Assembly: GCA_030591525.1 (NCBI GenBank)
Contig: JAUVAV010000007.1
Coordinates: 23,198-87,197, forward strand
Source of the DNA: a candidate division FCPU426 bacterium
GTDB lineage: Bacteria; Oederibacteriota; JAAXVQ01; JAUVAV01
Length of the DNA: 64,000 bases
Direction of reading: 5' to 3'
Shown here: piece after piece, positions 51,292 through 59,508 of the stretch
Layout: each line of letters starts with the position of its first letter
Position numbering within the stretch: position 1 is the first letter of the stretch
The notes under the pieces: generated by a model
What the model was told of the DNA's origin: nothing
Database searches by the model: none
The model's input: only the letters and a program-made list of their open reading frames with translations
Made by a program: the position numbers and the translations under genes

Positions 51292-51428
51292 TTCTGCTTT
51301 ATATATCCCTATTTTTAGGATATTTTCACTTTTGCTTAAATATACGGACAAAAAACAGAAATGTCAAGGTTAAAAATGTAGGGGCGGGTTTCAAAGCCGC
51401 CCCTAGAGGAGGGGACGGTTGTCTCCTG

Positions 51429-51839
51429 CTACGCCTCCGGCGGCCGTATTTTCAGCTTATCCAGAATTCCGTTGATAAACCCCCCCGAATCCTCAGTACT
51501 GTATTTTTTTGCCATTTCAATCGCCTCATTCATAATCACGTTACCGGGCACTTCCGGGCAATGTTGCAACTCGTAAACCGCCATACGTAGAATATTACGG
51601 TCCACGCCGGCAATCCGGTTAAATTCCCAGTTATGCGTCTGTTTCGTGATCAAGCGGTCGATTTGGTCCAAGTCGCTTATAACACCGCGGGTTAAGGTTT
51701 CAGCATATTCCAGAACTTCAGGCGAAGCCTTCTGTCCGGAAGTAAAATAAGAAACAACCTCATTAACCTTTAATTGTCCCATATCAACCTGAAAAAGCAT
51801 TTTAAAAGCCATTTCCCGTGATTGACGCCTGCGTCCCAT
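51429..51839 (-). CDS. nusB: Transcription antitermination factor NusB
   Basis: MGRRRQSREMAFKMLFQVDMGQLKVNEV...LDQIDRLITKQTHNWEFNRIAGVDRNILRMAVYEL...NEAIEMAKKYSTEDSGGFINGILDKL. The longer track start (51953) is MITE-derived. Confidence 0.93.
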   Translation of the reverse strand: MGRRRQSREMAFKMLFQVDMGQLKVNEVVSYFTSGQKASPEVLEYAETLTRGVISDLDQIDRLITKQTHNWEFNRIAGVDRNILRMAVYELQHCPEVPGNVIMNEAIEMAKKYSTEDSGGFINGILDKLKIRPPEA

Positions 51840-51844
51840 AGTCT

Positions 51845-52001
51845 GTAACCTTTCAGTTATGGTACTAAAATCGCATTGTGATAAAGTAAGCGTTGAGAAT
51901 AGAAAATCTAAAATTGACCGCATTTGAATATTATTATCATCTTTAAGGTTCAAATGCTTCGTAACTTATCAGTCATGTTAGTACCATGACTGATAAGTTA
52001 C
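51845..52001. mobile_element. 157-bp IS66-like MITE at the nusB start codon
   Basis: Ends GTAACCTTTCAGTTATGGTACTAA and (revcomp) GTAACTTATCAGTCATGGTACTAA, 21/24 identical; flanked by perfect 8-bp direct repeats CATAGTCT at 51837-51844 and 52002-52009. Confidence 0.85.
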
Positions 52002-52016
52002 CATAGTCTGCCTCTT

Positions 52017-52484
52017 TTACTTTATTTCTCCATATAAATTCACCATTTCAATCGCAGCCAGACCGGCCGCAAAACCCTTATTTCCCGCTTTAGTACCCGC
52101 TCTTTCAATAGCCTGTTCCAGGGTATCCGTAGTAATAATTCCGTAAATAATGGGAACTCCGGTTTCCAATGCGGCCTGGGCCACTCCTTTGGCCGCTTCC
52201 GAAGCCACAAAATTAAAATGGGGAGTGCTTCCCCGAATAATCGCTCCCAGGCAGATTACAGCATCAAACCTTCCGGAGGCGGCGGCTTTTTTTGCTATGT
52301 AGGGAATTTCAAACGCTCCCGGAACCCATGCCATTTCCAGGTGCTCATCTTGGGCCCCATGCCGCAGCAGCGCATCCTTGGCGCCTTCCAGTAATTTAGT
52401 GGAAATAAATTCATTAAATCGGCTGACTACCAGGAAATATTTCTTTCCCTCGGAAATTAATTTACCCTCATAAATTTTCATCAT
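52017..52484 (-). CDS. ribH: 6,7-dimethyl-8-ribityllumazine synthase
   Basis: [26 protein letters not shown]...[16 protein letters not shown]...[34 protein letters not shown] before ATGATG (52484/52481). Confidence 0.96.
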   Translation of the reverse strand: MMKIYEGKLISEGKKYFLVVSRFNEFISTKLLEGAKDALLRHGAQDEHLEMAWVPGAFEIPYIAKKAAASGRFDAVICLGAIIRGSTPHFNFVASEAAKGVAQAALETGVPIIYGIITTDTLEQAIERAGTKAGNKGFAAGLAAIEMVNLYGEIK

Positions 52485-52501
52485 CTGACCTCCTTGATTT
52501 G

Positions 52502-52612
52502 TAATACATTTGCCATTCGCTTTTCCGCATGTGAATATTTCACCCACAGAATGTAGGGGCGACGCATGCGCCGCCCCTATAACTGCAACCTAACGTATGT
52601 CTGATATATGCC
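52502..52612. mobile_element. MITE family B, degenerate copy between ribBA and ribH
   Basis: GTAATACATTTGCCATTCGCTTTTCCGCATGTGAATATTTC...GTAGGGGCGACGCATGCGCCGCCCCTAT...TAACGTATGTCTGATATATG. Confidence 0.7.
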
Positions 52613-52618
52613 ACCTCT

Positions 52619-53818
52619 CTACACCTCCAACATATGCCCGAGTTTTTTTTTCTTGGTTTTAATATAGCGCCGGTTGCACTCTGTCACACCCGCCTGCAAA
52701 GGAACCCGCTTAACAATTTTCAACCCATATCCTTCCAGACCCACGATTTTGCGGGGATTATTGGTCAGCAACCGAATGCGGCTCAAACCCAGATCAGCCA
52801 GAATTTGCGCCCCGGTTCCATAGTCCCGCAAATCAGCCGGAAATCCGAGCTTTTCATTGGCCTGTACTGTATCCAGACCCTGTTCCTGAAGATGATAGGC
52901 CTTAACTTTGTTCGCCAGTCCGATTCCCCGTCCCTCCTGACGCATGTAAAGCAGGACGCCGTTTCCTTCCTTCTCTATCATAGTTAAAGCCCGGTGTAAT
53001 TGTTCTCCACAATCGCATTGCAGGGATCCCAGTGCATCACCGGTCAAACACTCGGAATGCACCCTTACCAGCGGAGTCTTCCCTCCCGGTCTGGAAAGAG
53101 ATCCCTTGACCAGGGCCAGGTGAGTTCCCGGTTCACCCACTGATTCATACGCCATAAGCTTAAATGTTCCCCACCGGGTTTGGATCCTGGTTTCCGCCAC
53201 TCGTTGCACCAGTTTTTCATGATGCCGCCTGAACCTGATCAAGTCGGCAATGCTGATGATTTTCAAGCCGTGACGCCGGGCAAAGCGTTTAAGCTGAGGC
53301 AGGCGCGCCATGGTCCCATCAGAATTCATGATTTCACAGATCACTCCGGCCAGGGGTAGTCCGGCCAGGCGGACCAAATCAATAGCCGCCTCGGTATGTC
53401 CGGCCCGAGTCAGAATTCCCCCTTCGCGGGCGCGCAGGGGAAAAACATGCCCGGGTTTTATAAGCTCCCGGCTTTGCGTATGCGGGCTGATTAAAGTTTT
53501 AATAGTATGGGCTCGATCATGCGCCGATATTCCGGTAGTTATCCCCTGCCGGGCATCCACCGAAACTGTAAACGCGGTTCGCAGCCGGTCGGCGTTTTCA
53601 CTCACCATGGCCCCCAGGTTCAGCTTACTCAGCCTTTCCTCGGTCATGGGCACGCAAATCAGGCCCCGGCCATACCTGGCCATAAAATTGATATTCTGAG
53701 CAGTCACTTTGGCGCCTGCCATCAGCAGATCTCCCTCATTTTCCCGATCAGCATCATCAACCACAATCAGCATTCGTCCGTTGCGTATATCGTCAATAGC
53801 GTCCTTGATTTTTTGCAT
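52619..53818 (-). CDS. ribBA: Bifunctional 3,4-dihydroxy-2-butanone-4-phosphate synthase / GTP cyclohydrolase II
   Basis: IVVDDADRENEGDLLMAGAKVT...RAGHTEAAIDLVRLAGL; VHSECLTGDALGSLQCDCGEQL...YMRQEGRGIGLANKVKAY. Confidence 0.97.
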   Translation of the reverse strand: MQKIKDAIDDIRNGRMLIVVDDADRENEGDLLMAGAKVTAQNINFMARYGRGLICVPMTEERLSKLNLGAMVSENADRLRTAFTVSVDARQGITTGISAHDRAHTIKTLISPHTQSRELIKPGHVFPLRAREGGILTRAGHTEAAIDLVRLAGLPLAGVICEIMNSDGTMARLPQLKRFARRHGLKIISIADLIRFRRHHEKLVQRVAETRIQTRWGTFKLMAYESVGEPGTHLALVKGSLSRPGGKTPLVRVHSECLTGDALGSLQCDCGEQLHRALTMIEKEGNGVLLYMRQEGRGIGLANKVKAYHLQEQGLDTVQANEKLGFPADLRDYGTGAQILADLGLSRIRLLTNNPRKIVGLEGYGLKIVKRVPLQAGVTECNRRYIKTKKKKLGHMLEV

Positions 53819-53832
53819 ATTAATACCTCTTT

Positions 53833-54480
53833 TTATACATATCCGGTTTCCGCCAGCTTTTCGAGCGTCAAGTCTGATTTGTCGATTTGCGCCGTATTTA
53901 TACGCTCCAGGTAGCGGGCCAATAAATCCACTTCCAAATTTACCTGCTTCCCGTTAACCAAGCCTCCCAGATTAGTTCGGGACAGAGTATAAGGAATCAG
54001 GGCGATGGCAAAACGGTTATCGGGCATTATTTCAGCCACGGTTAAACTAACCCCATTAACCGCAATCGAGCCCTTTTCAGCGATAAAGCGGCTTAAATTC
54101 CCGGGAAACTGCACCTCCAACCTTTGGGCTCCCTTTTCCTGCTTGACCGCGGTTACGGTTCCAGTGCCGTCAACATGGCCGGCAACAAAATGTCCGTCCA
54201 GGCGGCCGCCCAGGGTAAGCGAACGTTCCAGATTTACTCTCTCGCCCACTGTCCAGTCCGGCAAAATGGTTCTCTGTACGGTCTCGGGCACAGCTTGAAC
54301 CGTAAACTCCTGGTCCTGGATTTTCACAATGGTTAAGCATACTCCACTAACCGCTATTGAATCACCCGGCTTTATATCAGAAGAGCATATTTCCGGTGCC
54401 AAAACGGACAAGGATAAAATTTCCGTTCCGGAAATAAAACGGGTGATTTTTCCGATTTCTTCAATCAAGCCGGTAAACAT
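53833..54480 (-). CDS. ribE: Riboflavin synthase alpha subunit
   Basis: MFTGLIEEIGKI; GDSIAVSGVCLTI; GHFVAGHVDGTG; GSIAVNGVSLTV. Confidence 0.97.
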   Translation of the reverse strand: MFTGLIEEIGKITRFISGTEILSLSVLAPEICSSDIKPGDSIAVSGVCLTIVKIQDQEFTVQAVPETVQRTILPDWTVGERVNLERSLTLGGRLDGHFVAGHVDGTGTVTAVKQEKGAQRLEVQFPGNLSRFIAEKGSIAVNGVSLTVAEIMPDNRFAIALIPYTLSRTNLGGLVNGKQVNLEVDLLARYLERINTAQIDKSDLTLEKLAETGYV

Positions 54481-54517
54481 ACGGGAGCTCCTTCCTGCAC
54501 AGCTAAAGCCTGCTGTA

Positions 54518-54593
54518 GGGGCCGGCTTCCATGCCGGCCCGGGGATTAAAAATTATGCATATTATCATCGGGCGGGCACGGAGGCCCGCCCCT
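54518..54593. repeat. Pair of GTAGGGGC-type palindromes between ribE and ribD
   Basis: taggggccggcttccatgccggcccggg and gggcgggcacggaggcccgcccctac; the ribD stop codon (54592-54594) lies in the repeat edge. Confidence 0.75.
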
Positions 54594-55716
54594 ACGTCTT
54601 ATACGGCGTAGCCGTTACCAGCATATCCCGGCCCAGCGGCTTCCATGATACATCCTTTAATAAAACCGCGCGGTCCGGATGTTCCACTCCCAGACCGCCG
54701 ACTACCCCCACCGCCTGACGCCCACCGATTAATTTTGGAGCCAGAATAAATTCTATCCGGTCCGCCAGTATCCGGCGGCCGGGACTGCCAAGTCCTAAAA
54801 AAGCGGCATGAACCTCGGAACCGCCTTCCACTAAAACGAAATTCGCTCCGGCTTGCCCTAAACGCAGCAAGAGCTCTTCCAGGTCAACCCGGCCCTGCCG
54901 GCCGGGAAGATGCCAAACCTCTACCTGGTTTCCCGGCTTCCGGACCGGCGGTTGCTTGGTGCCGTTGGCAATCACAACTCGTTGTATTTCCGCGGTTTTA
55001 AATATTTTTAGATCCGCCGGTATCTTATCGTGTCCCTCGAGAATAATCCGGATCGGGCAACGAGAGGCCACGCCGGGGGCCAGCCGGACACTTAACTCAG
55101 GATCATCCTTGATAGCCGTACGTCCTCCTACTATGATCGCATCCGCCAGCGCACGCAGCTGGTGGGCATGCTTCCTGGCGTCCGGTCCGGATATCCAGCG
55201 GGATGCTCCGCCAACACAGGCTATCTTACCGTCCAGGGAGAGTGCCGCTTTACAAACTACAAAAGGACGTCCGGTGGTAATCCTTTTAATAAATACCTCG
55301 TTTAACCGGCCGGCGTCCCCGGCCAATAGTCCGACTTCCACCTTAATTCCGGCCCGCCGCAGCCGGCGAAACCCGCGGCCGGAAACTTCCGGATTTGGAT
55401 CTTTCATTGCCGCCACTACCCGTTTAATTCCGGCTTGTATAATGGCCGGCGCGCAGGGAGGAGTCCGGCCCTGGTGCGCACACGGTTCCAGGTTAACATA
55501 AAGGGTTGCCCCGTGCGCCCGGCGGCCGGCCTGCCGCAAAGCATGGATCTCAGCATGCGGGCCGCCGGGCCGATAGTGCCGGCCCGCGCCCACTACCTTC
55601 CGGCCTTTTTGAACCACCACGGCCCCCACCATGGGGTTGGGCCAGGTCCGTCCATACCCTTTTTGGGCCAGATCTAAAACCATTGTCATATATTTTTTAT
55701 CTTGCGCCGTCCACAT
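54592..55716 (-). CDS. ribD: Bifunctional riboflavin deaminase-reductase
   Basis: GRTWPNPMVGAVVVQKGRKVVGAGRHYRPGGPHAEIHALRQAG...LYVNLEPCAHQGRTPPCAPAII. Confidence 0.97.
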   Translation of the reverse strand: MWTAQDKKYMTMVLDLAQKGYGRTWPNPMVGAVVVQKGRKVVGAGRHYRPGGPHAEIHALRQAGRRAHGATLYVNLEPCAHQGRTPPCAPAIIQAGIKRVVAAMKDPNPEVSGRGFRRLRRAGIKVEVGLLAGDAGRLNEVFIKRITTGRPFVVCKAALSLDGKIACVGGASRWISGPDARKHAHQLRALADAIIVGGRTAIKDDPELSVRLAPGVASRCPIRIILEGHDKIPADLKIFKTAEIQRVVIANGTKQPPVRKPGNQVEVWHLPGRQGRVDLEELLLRLGQAGANFVLVEGGSEVHAAFLGLGSPGRRILADRIEFILAPKLIGGRQAVGVVGGLGVEHPDRAVLLKDVSWKPLGRDMLVTATPYKT

Positions 55717-55746
55717 AAAAAAACCCCGCAGCCGTGGCTTCGGGGC
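55716..55746 (-). terminator. Riboswitch expression-platform terminator
   Basis: GCCCCGAAGCCACGGCTGCGGGGTTTTTTT directly between aptamer and ribD ATG. Confidence 0.85.
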
Positions 55747-55758
55747 ATTAATTAAAAA

Positions 55759-55883
55759 CGCCTTCTCCCTTCCCGACTTTAACGGTCGGCCCCGGAATTA
55801 CACCGGATCAATTCCCGATTAATATAACAGCCGGGAACTCGCGGGCTTTCACCGCCGGTGGGGACTCTCACCCCGCCCCGAAG
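55759..55883 (-). promoter_or_regulatory. FMN riboswitch (RFN element)
   Basis: CTTCGGGGCGGGGTGAGAGTCCCCACCGGCGGTGAAAGCCCGCGAGTTCCC...GATCCGGTGTAATTCCGGGGCCGACCGTTAAAGTCGGGAAGGGAGAAGGCG. Confidence 0.95.
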
Positions 55884-55897
55884 ACTTAAATGATTTG

Positions 55898-56098
55898 TAA
55901 GGGCGGACATGGAAGTCCGCCCCTACAAAAACATCATAACCACAGACTCAAATGATTTGTAGGGGCCGGTTTCCATGCCGGCCCGATAAAACAACCGTAT
56001 CCGTATTTCTAAGGGCGGACATGGAAGTCCGCCCCTACAAAAACAAGATAACCACAGACTTACATAATTCGTAGGGGGCCGGCTTCCATGCCGGCCCA
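55898..56098. repeat. Tandemly duplicated palindrome cluster upstream of the FMN riboswitch
   Basis: Two copies of gggcggacatggaagtccgcccctacaaaaaca-(t/a)-ataaccacagact... + gtaggggccgg(t/c)ttccatgccggccc. Confidence 0.85.
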
Positions 56099-56110
56099 AT
56101 AATACTACTC

Positions 56111-57040
56111 TCAGCGAATTTTGAAGATCACTTTTTCAACCCGGGATTTTTGTGCCGCCAACTTAAATTTCTGTTTGGAAAGCAGCAGTCTTTCTTCAAA
56201 ATATTTCTGGATCATTTCCCCTTTAGTTTTTGCGGCATCAATATCTTTGGCATAGGATTCAATTACCAGGGGATAATTTTGCTTGGCCGTCAGTAGGTCC
56301 GCCACCTCTCGTAAATATAGCGCACCTTTCTTGGTAATTTCCGTTTTACGCCCTTTTCTTTCCAATACAACATCATAAACAATCTGCGCCACGGTTATAC
56401 CGCCCTGCTCATAAAGCAGGGACTCCAGAATAATTGGCTTGCCCATCTGGCTGGTAGGGTTGGAAGCCACGTCTATAATGGAAAAAATGTAAGAATAGGA
56501 TGTTCCCACGTCAAGCATTTTTTCGTTTTTTCCCATTCCATCCCAGTTGATTTTCTTCGGTAGTTTGCTTCGGCCTGAAAAATCCTTAAAAACATTTCCA
56601 AAACTATCTGTTATCCGCAAACGCCATTTGGCAATTTTCACTTTACTGTTATAACGGGGACGAAGCGTCAGAATCGGCGGACTTTTAAATAACTGGATAA
56701 AGGGCGAGGCCGCCTGTACGCTGTTCAGCTTACTCACAATGGATACGCCCGGACGAGCCATCGCGGTCGGTGTAACATCCAAGACGTAATTCTCCGTCTT
56801 AACGTAAGGAACCGCTATCTCGTCGACATCAAAAGAAACATCTGGCTCCGGTTTTTCCACCTTGACCTTCAACCGGTGGACGCCCCGAATAACCACCTCT
56901 TGTTGTCCGGATTCATCAGCCGCTGCCGGTTTTTCCGAAGCTTCGGCCGGCTGGTTTTTATCCGCCGCTAATAACGGGCCGGATAAACCCAGTAACCCGC
57001 ATAAGCTTAAGGTTATAATAACTTCTCCACGTTTGATCAT
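56111..57040 (-). CDS. Periplasmic protein with FlgD-like Ig domain
   Basis: Signal peptide LSLCGLLGLSGPLLAA; KWRLRITDSFGNVFKDFSGRSKLPKKINWDGMGKNE. Confidence 0.65.
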   Translation of the reverse strand: MIKRGEVIITLSLCGLLGLSGPLLAADKNQPAEASEKPAAADESGQQEVVIRGVHRLKVKVEKPEPDVSFDVDEIAVPYVKTENYVLDVTPTAMARPGVSIVSKLNSVQAASPFIQLFKSPPILTLRPRYNSKVKIAKWRLRITDSFGNVFKDFSGRSKLPKKINWDGMGKNEKMLDVGTSYSYIFSIIDVASNPTSQMGKPIILESLLYEQGGITVAQIVYDVVLERKGRKTEITKKGALYLREVADLLTAKQNYPLVIESYAKDIDAAKTKGEMIQKYFEERLLLSKQKFKLAAQKSRVEKVIFKIR

Positions 57041-57044
57041 GCTT

Positions 57045-58085
57045 TCACCTCGACAGCCGGAAATAGAAGATTATTACGCCTTCCTGTTCTTCTTGCCGTT
57101 CACTGCTTCCCAGAGGCGCAAATCTAAAAGCCTTCATCGCTTTAATCGCAAGCTTGTCCATTTCTGAATATCCCGAACTTTGCTCCACGTATAAATTAGA
57201 TTTAACCTGCCCGTTGGAAAAAACAAAAAAATGAAGGGAAACTGTGCATTCCAGACCCTGCTCCTCGGCCCAGCGCGGGTATTTAGGAAGATATTTCTCC
57301 AATATGCGGCGATTCTTCAGCGGTCCGAAAATCTGAAAAGTATTGCCTTGCCGCTTAATCGTCAAATTGGCCGTGGAAAAATCCATTTGCTTCTTTTTAG
57401 CCGCCGGCTTTTTAATCGTCGGCATATCAGCCAGTGCCCCTCCCCGGGCTTTAAGATTTGCCCGCCGCGCAAACCTCTGGGCATTGACGATCGGAGCCTG
57501 CTTTCCCGGAAGCCAACCGCTTTTTTTACCGAGCTTGATTCCAGAGGGAAGGCGGGAGGCACTTGATGCCAGGGAATCCATCTTTTTACCCATTTTCAAG
57601 GGATTGATATTCATAGCCGACGGCCCTTTAACCGCCTTCCGGCCTACCAGATCTAAAGGTTTCCCTATCATGGCGGGTTTATCCAAATCCTTTTTCTGTC
57701 CAAGTTTTAACGCATCCGGCATAAGCGGGGCGGCCAGCTCCGCCTGCTTTTTTGGCAGTTCCATAGGTAGTTTTTGGGCAAGCATGTCATCGGCCTTTAA
57801 AGGTATCACCTGTTTCAAAAAATCCCATACATTTTTCTGTTCCGGCGGCGGCGCCATGGGCAGCGGCGGCGCCAGCGGTTCGGGTATGGGAATAATCTGT
57901 TCCACCAGCGTAATCTCGGTCAATTGTATATCGCTCTGCTGCTGTTGCTGAGATATTAAAGCGGCCAGAAACATAATACCGGCATGCATCAAAATCGATA
58001 AAGTTCCGCCTTTGGTCAGACCAGGCAAATCATAGTCTGCTGCGAATTTCATATCTTCTTCGATAGTTACCCGTATCCTGCTCAT
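57045..58085 (-). CDS. TonB-like energy transducer
   Basis: N-terminal TM, Pro-rich IPIPEPLAPPLPMAPPPEQ, C-terminal KYPRWAEEQGLECTVSLHFFVFSNGQVKSNLYVEQSSGYSEMDKLAIKAMKAFRFAPL. Confidence 0.85.
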   Translation of the reverse strand: MSRIRVTIEEDMKFAADYDLPGLTKGGTLSILMHAGIMFLAALISQQQQQSDIQLTEITLVEQIIPIPEPLAPPLPMAPPPEQKNVWDFLKQVIPLKADDMLAQKLPMELPKKQAELAAPLMPDALKLGQKKDLDKPAMIGKPLDLVGRKAVKGPSAMNINPLKMGKKMDSLASSASRLPSGIKLGKKSGWLPGKQAPIVNAQRFARRANLKARGGALADMPTIKKPAAKKKQMDFSTANLTIKRQGNTFQIFGPLKNRRILEKYLPKYPRWAEEQGLECTVSLHFFVFSNGQVKSNLYVEQSSGYSEMDKLAIKAMKAFRFAPLGSSERQEEQEGVIIFYFRLSR

Positions 58086-58142
58086 AAATTCATGCTTCCT
58101 TATACTTTGTTAATAATAGATTCTGCTGCAAAACCCCTAAGA

Positions 58143-58236
58143 AGTCATTGCGAGCGACAATAGGGAGCGCGGCAATCTGATTTTATCCTTATAAAATCGA
58201 GATTGCTTCGTCGCTGCCGCTCCTCGCAAAGACAGC
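58143..58236. repeat. Dispersed inverted repeat
   Basis: gtcattgcgagcgacaatagggagcgcggcaatct ... agattgcttcgtcgctgccgctcctcgcaaagac. Confidence 0.65.
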
Positions 58237-58307
58237 AAAAAGGGTTTTGCAGTAGAATCATAATATAACCAGCTAACCATGTTATTTTATTTGCCACACG
58301 CTGCGTA

Positions 58308-58352
58308 GGGGCGTTTAATTAAACGCCCCTACAACTGCCAGCCATGCCCTAA
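58308..58352. repeat. Family B palindromic core
   Basis: gtaggggcgtttaattaaacgcccctacaactgccagccatgccctaac. Confidence 0.7.
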
Positions 58353-58460
58353 CTAGAAGCTTAAGCATTAGTCCAGAATTCAAGTATTCCCCTCCCTTTT
58401 TGACGGGAGGGGATATAACCTCTCCCCTCGAGGGAGAGGAATTTATTGATCTTTCCGCAA
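58353..58460. mobile_element. MITE family A, copy 4 (internally deleted/truncated)
   Basis: CTAGAAGCTTAAGCATTAGTCCAGAATTCAAGTATTCCCCTCCCTTTTTGACGGGAGGGG then cctctcccctcgagggagagg; abuts the family B core. Confidence 0.75.
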
Positions 58461-58483
58461 CAAAAACTAATTAAATATATTAC

Positions 58484-58891
58484 CTACTTTTTATGCTCCG
58501 TGGCGAATACCATTTTATTCGCGCCCAGTTCCTTGGCCAAATCCAAGACCTTTAAAACAATGCCGTGATTGGTCAGTTTATCCGCCCGGATAATCACAAA
58601 CTTTTCCGAACTTTGCTGTAATTTCAGAGTCAACTCGGGTTTAAGCTCCTCGAGTGTAACCTCCTTGGCGTCGACCGCCAAATTTTCGTCCTCATCAATG
58701 GTAATGGTAATATTTTCAGACGATTCGCCTTCATCCGTAATGGCTTTAGGTAGTTCCACTTGCATAATCGGCTGGCTGAAAAGGGGAGCCGTCACCATGA
58801 AAATTATAACCAGCACCAGACATACATCCACCAAGGGAGTTACATTAATCGCTGTGATCGGTTCATCCGCACTGCCACCTGCACCGCCCAT
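58484..58891 (-). CDS. ExbD/TolR-family protein (copy 1)
   Basis: MGGAGGSADEPITAINVTPLVDVCLVLVIIFMVTAPLF; SD GGGAGG before ATG at 58891 (track start 59017 overlaps the upstream gene). Confidence 0.92.
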   Translation of the reverse strand: MGGAGGSADEPITAINVTPLVDVCLVLVIIFMVTAPLFSQPIMQVELPKAITDEGESSENITITIDEDENLAVDAKEVTLEELKPELTLKLQQSSEKFVIIRADKLTNHGIVLKVLDLAKELGANKMVFATEHKK

Positions 58892-58904
58892 AATCTGTTC
58901 CTCC

Positions 58905-59351
58905 CTATCGCCGGCGCCCTTTTTTGCGCCGCTTTTTATCCAGTTTACCCTTAACCGGGGGGCGCATAATGGAAAGTCCCTCGGCCCCGCTTTGCTTGGA
59001 AATATCCAGCACCTCAACCATTACTCCATGTTTAACATCCTCATCCGAGGTAATGGTTACTACTTTTTTTTTGTTGACCTTAAGTTTCGCCGTCAACAAA
59101 GCGGGCAACGATTCCAGGGTTACGGGTTTGTTGTTTAAATAAATACCCTTGGCCGTAAGCCGCAGAGACACGGACTCCTTCTGTGAAACCTGGCCCTCCG
59201 CGGCGTCAACCCGGCTGCTGGCCACGATAATTCCGGCCTGCATGATCATGGGCGCGGTTACCATAAAGATAATAACCAATACCAGGCATACATCCACCAG
59301 GGGAGTTACATTAATTTCGGTAATCGCTTCTTCTCCGCCTGCCATTCCCAT
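58905..59351 (-). CDS. ExbD/TolR-family protein (copy 2)
   Basis: MGMAGGEEAITEINVTPLVDVCLVLVIIFMVTAPM; basic C-terminal tail KKRRKKGRRR. Confidence 0.92.
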   Translation of the reverse strand: MGMAGGEEAITEINVTPLVDVCLVLVIIFMVTAPMIMQAGIIVASSRVDAAEGQVSQKESVSLRLTAKGIYLNNKPVTLESLPALLTAKLKVNKKKVVTITSDEDVKHGVMVEVLDISKQSGAEGLSIMRPPVKGKLDKKRRKKGRRR

Positions 59352-59385
59352 CAGCTTTTACCTCCCACCCAGAACTAAAAAGGTT

Positions 59386-59477
59386 GTCATTCCCGCGAAA
59401 GCGGGAATCCAGGACTTTGCTTGAAAACCGCTACAATCAAGTCCCTGGATTCCGGCTAAAATCATGCCGGAATGACC
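59386..59477. repeat. Dispersed repeat (gtcattcccgcgaaagcgggaatccagg type)
   Basis: gtcattcccgcgaaagcgggaatccaggac ... gtccctggattccggctaaaatcatgccggaatgac. Confidence 0.75.
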
Positions 59478-59508
59478 GAAATACGCAGTTCTACTTTCCC
59501 AGCTTGCC

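Noticed and set aside
51429-51953. ORF-track start of nusB with a 38-aa N-terminal extension
   Set aside because: The extension is encoded by the MITE; homology starts at MGRRRQSREMAFKMLFQ.
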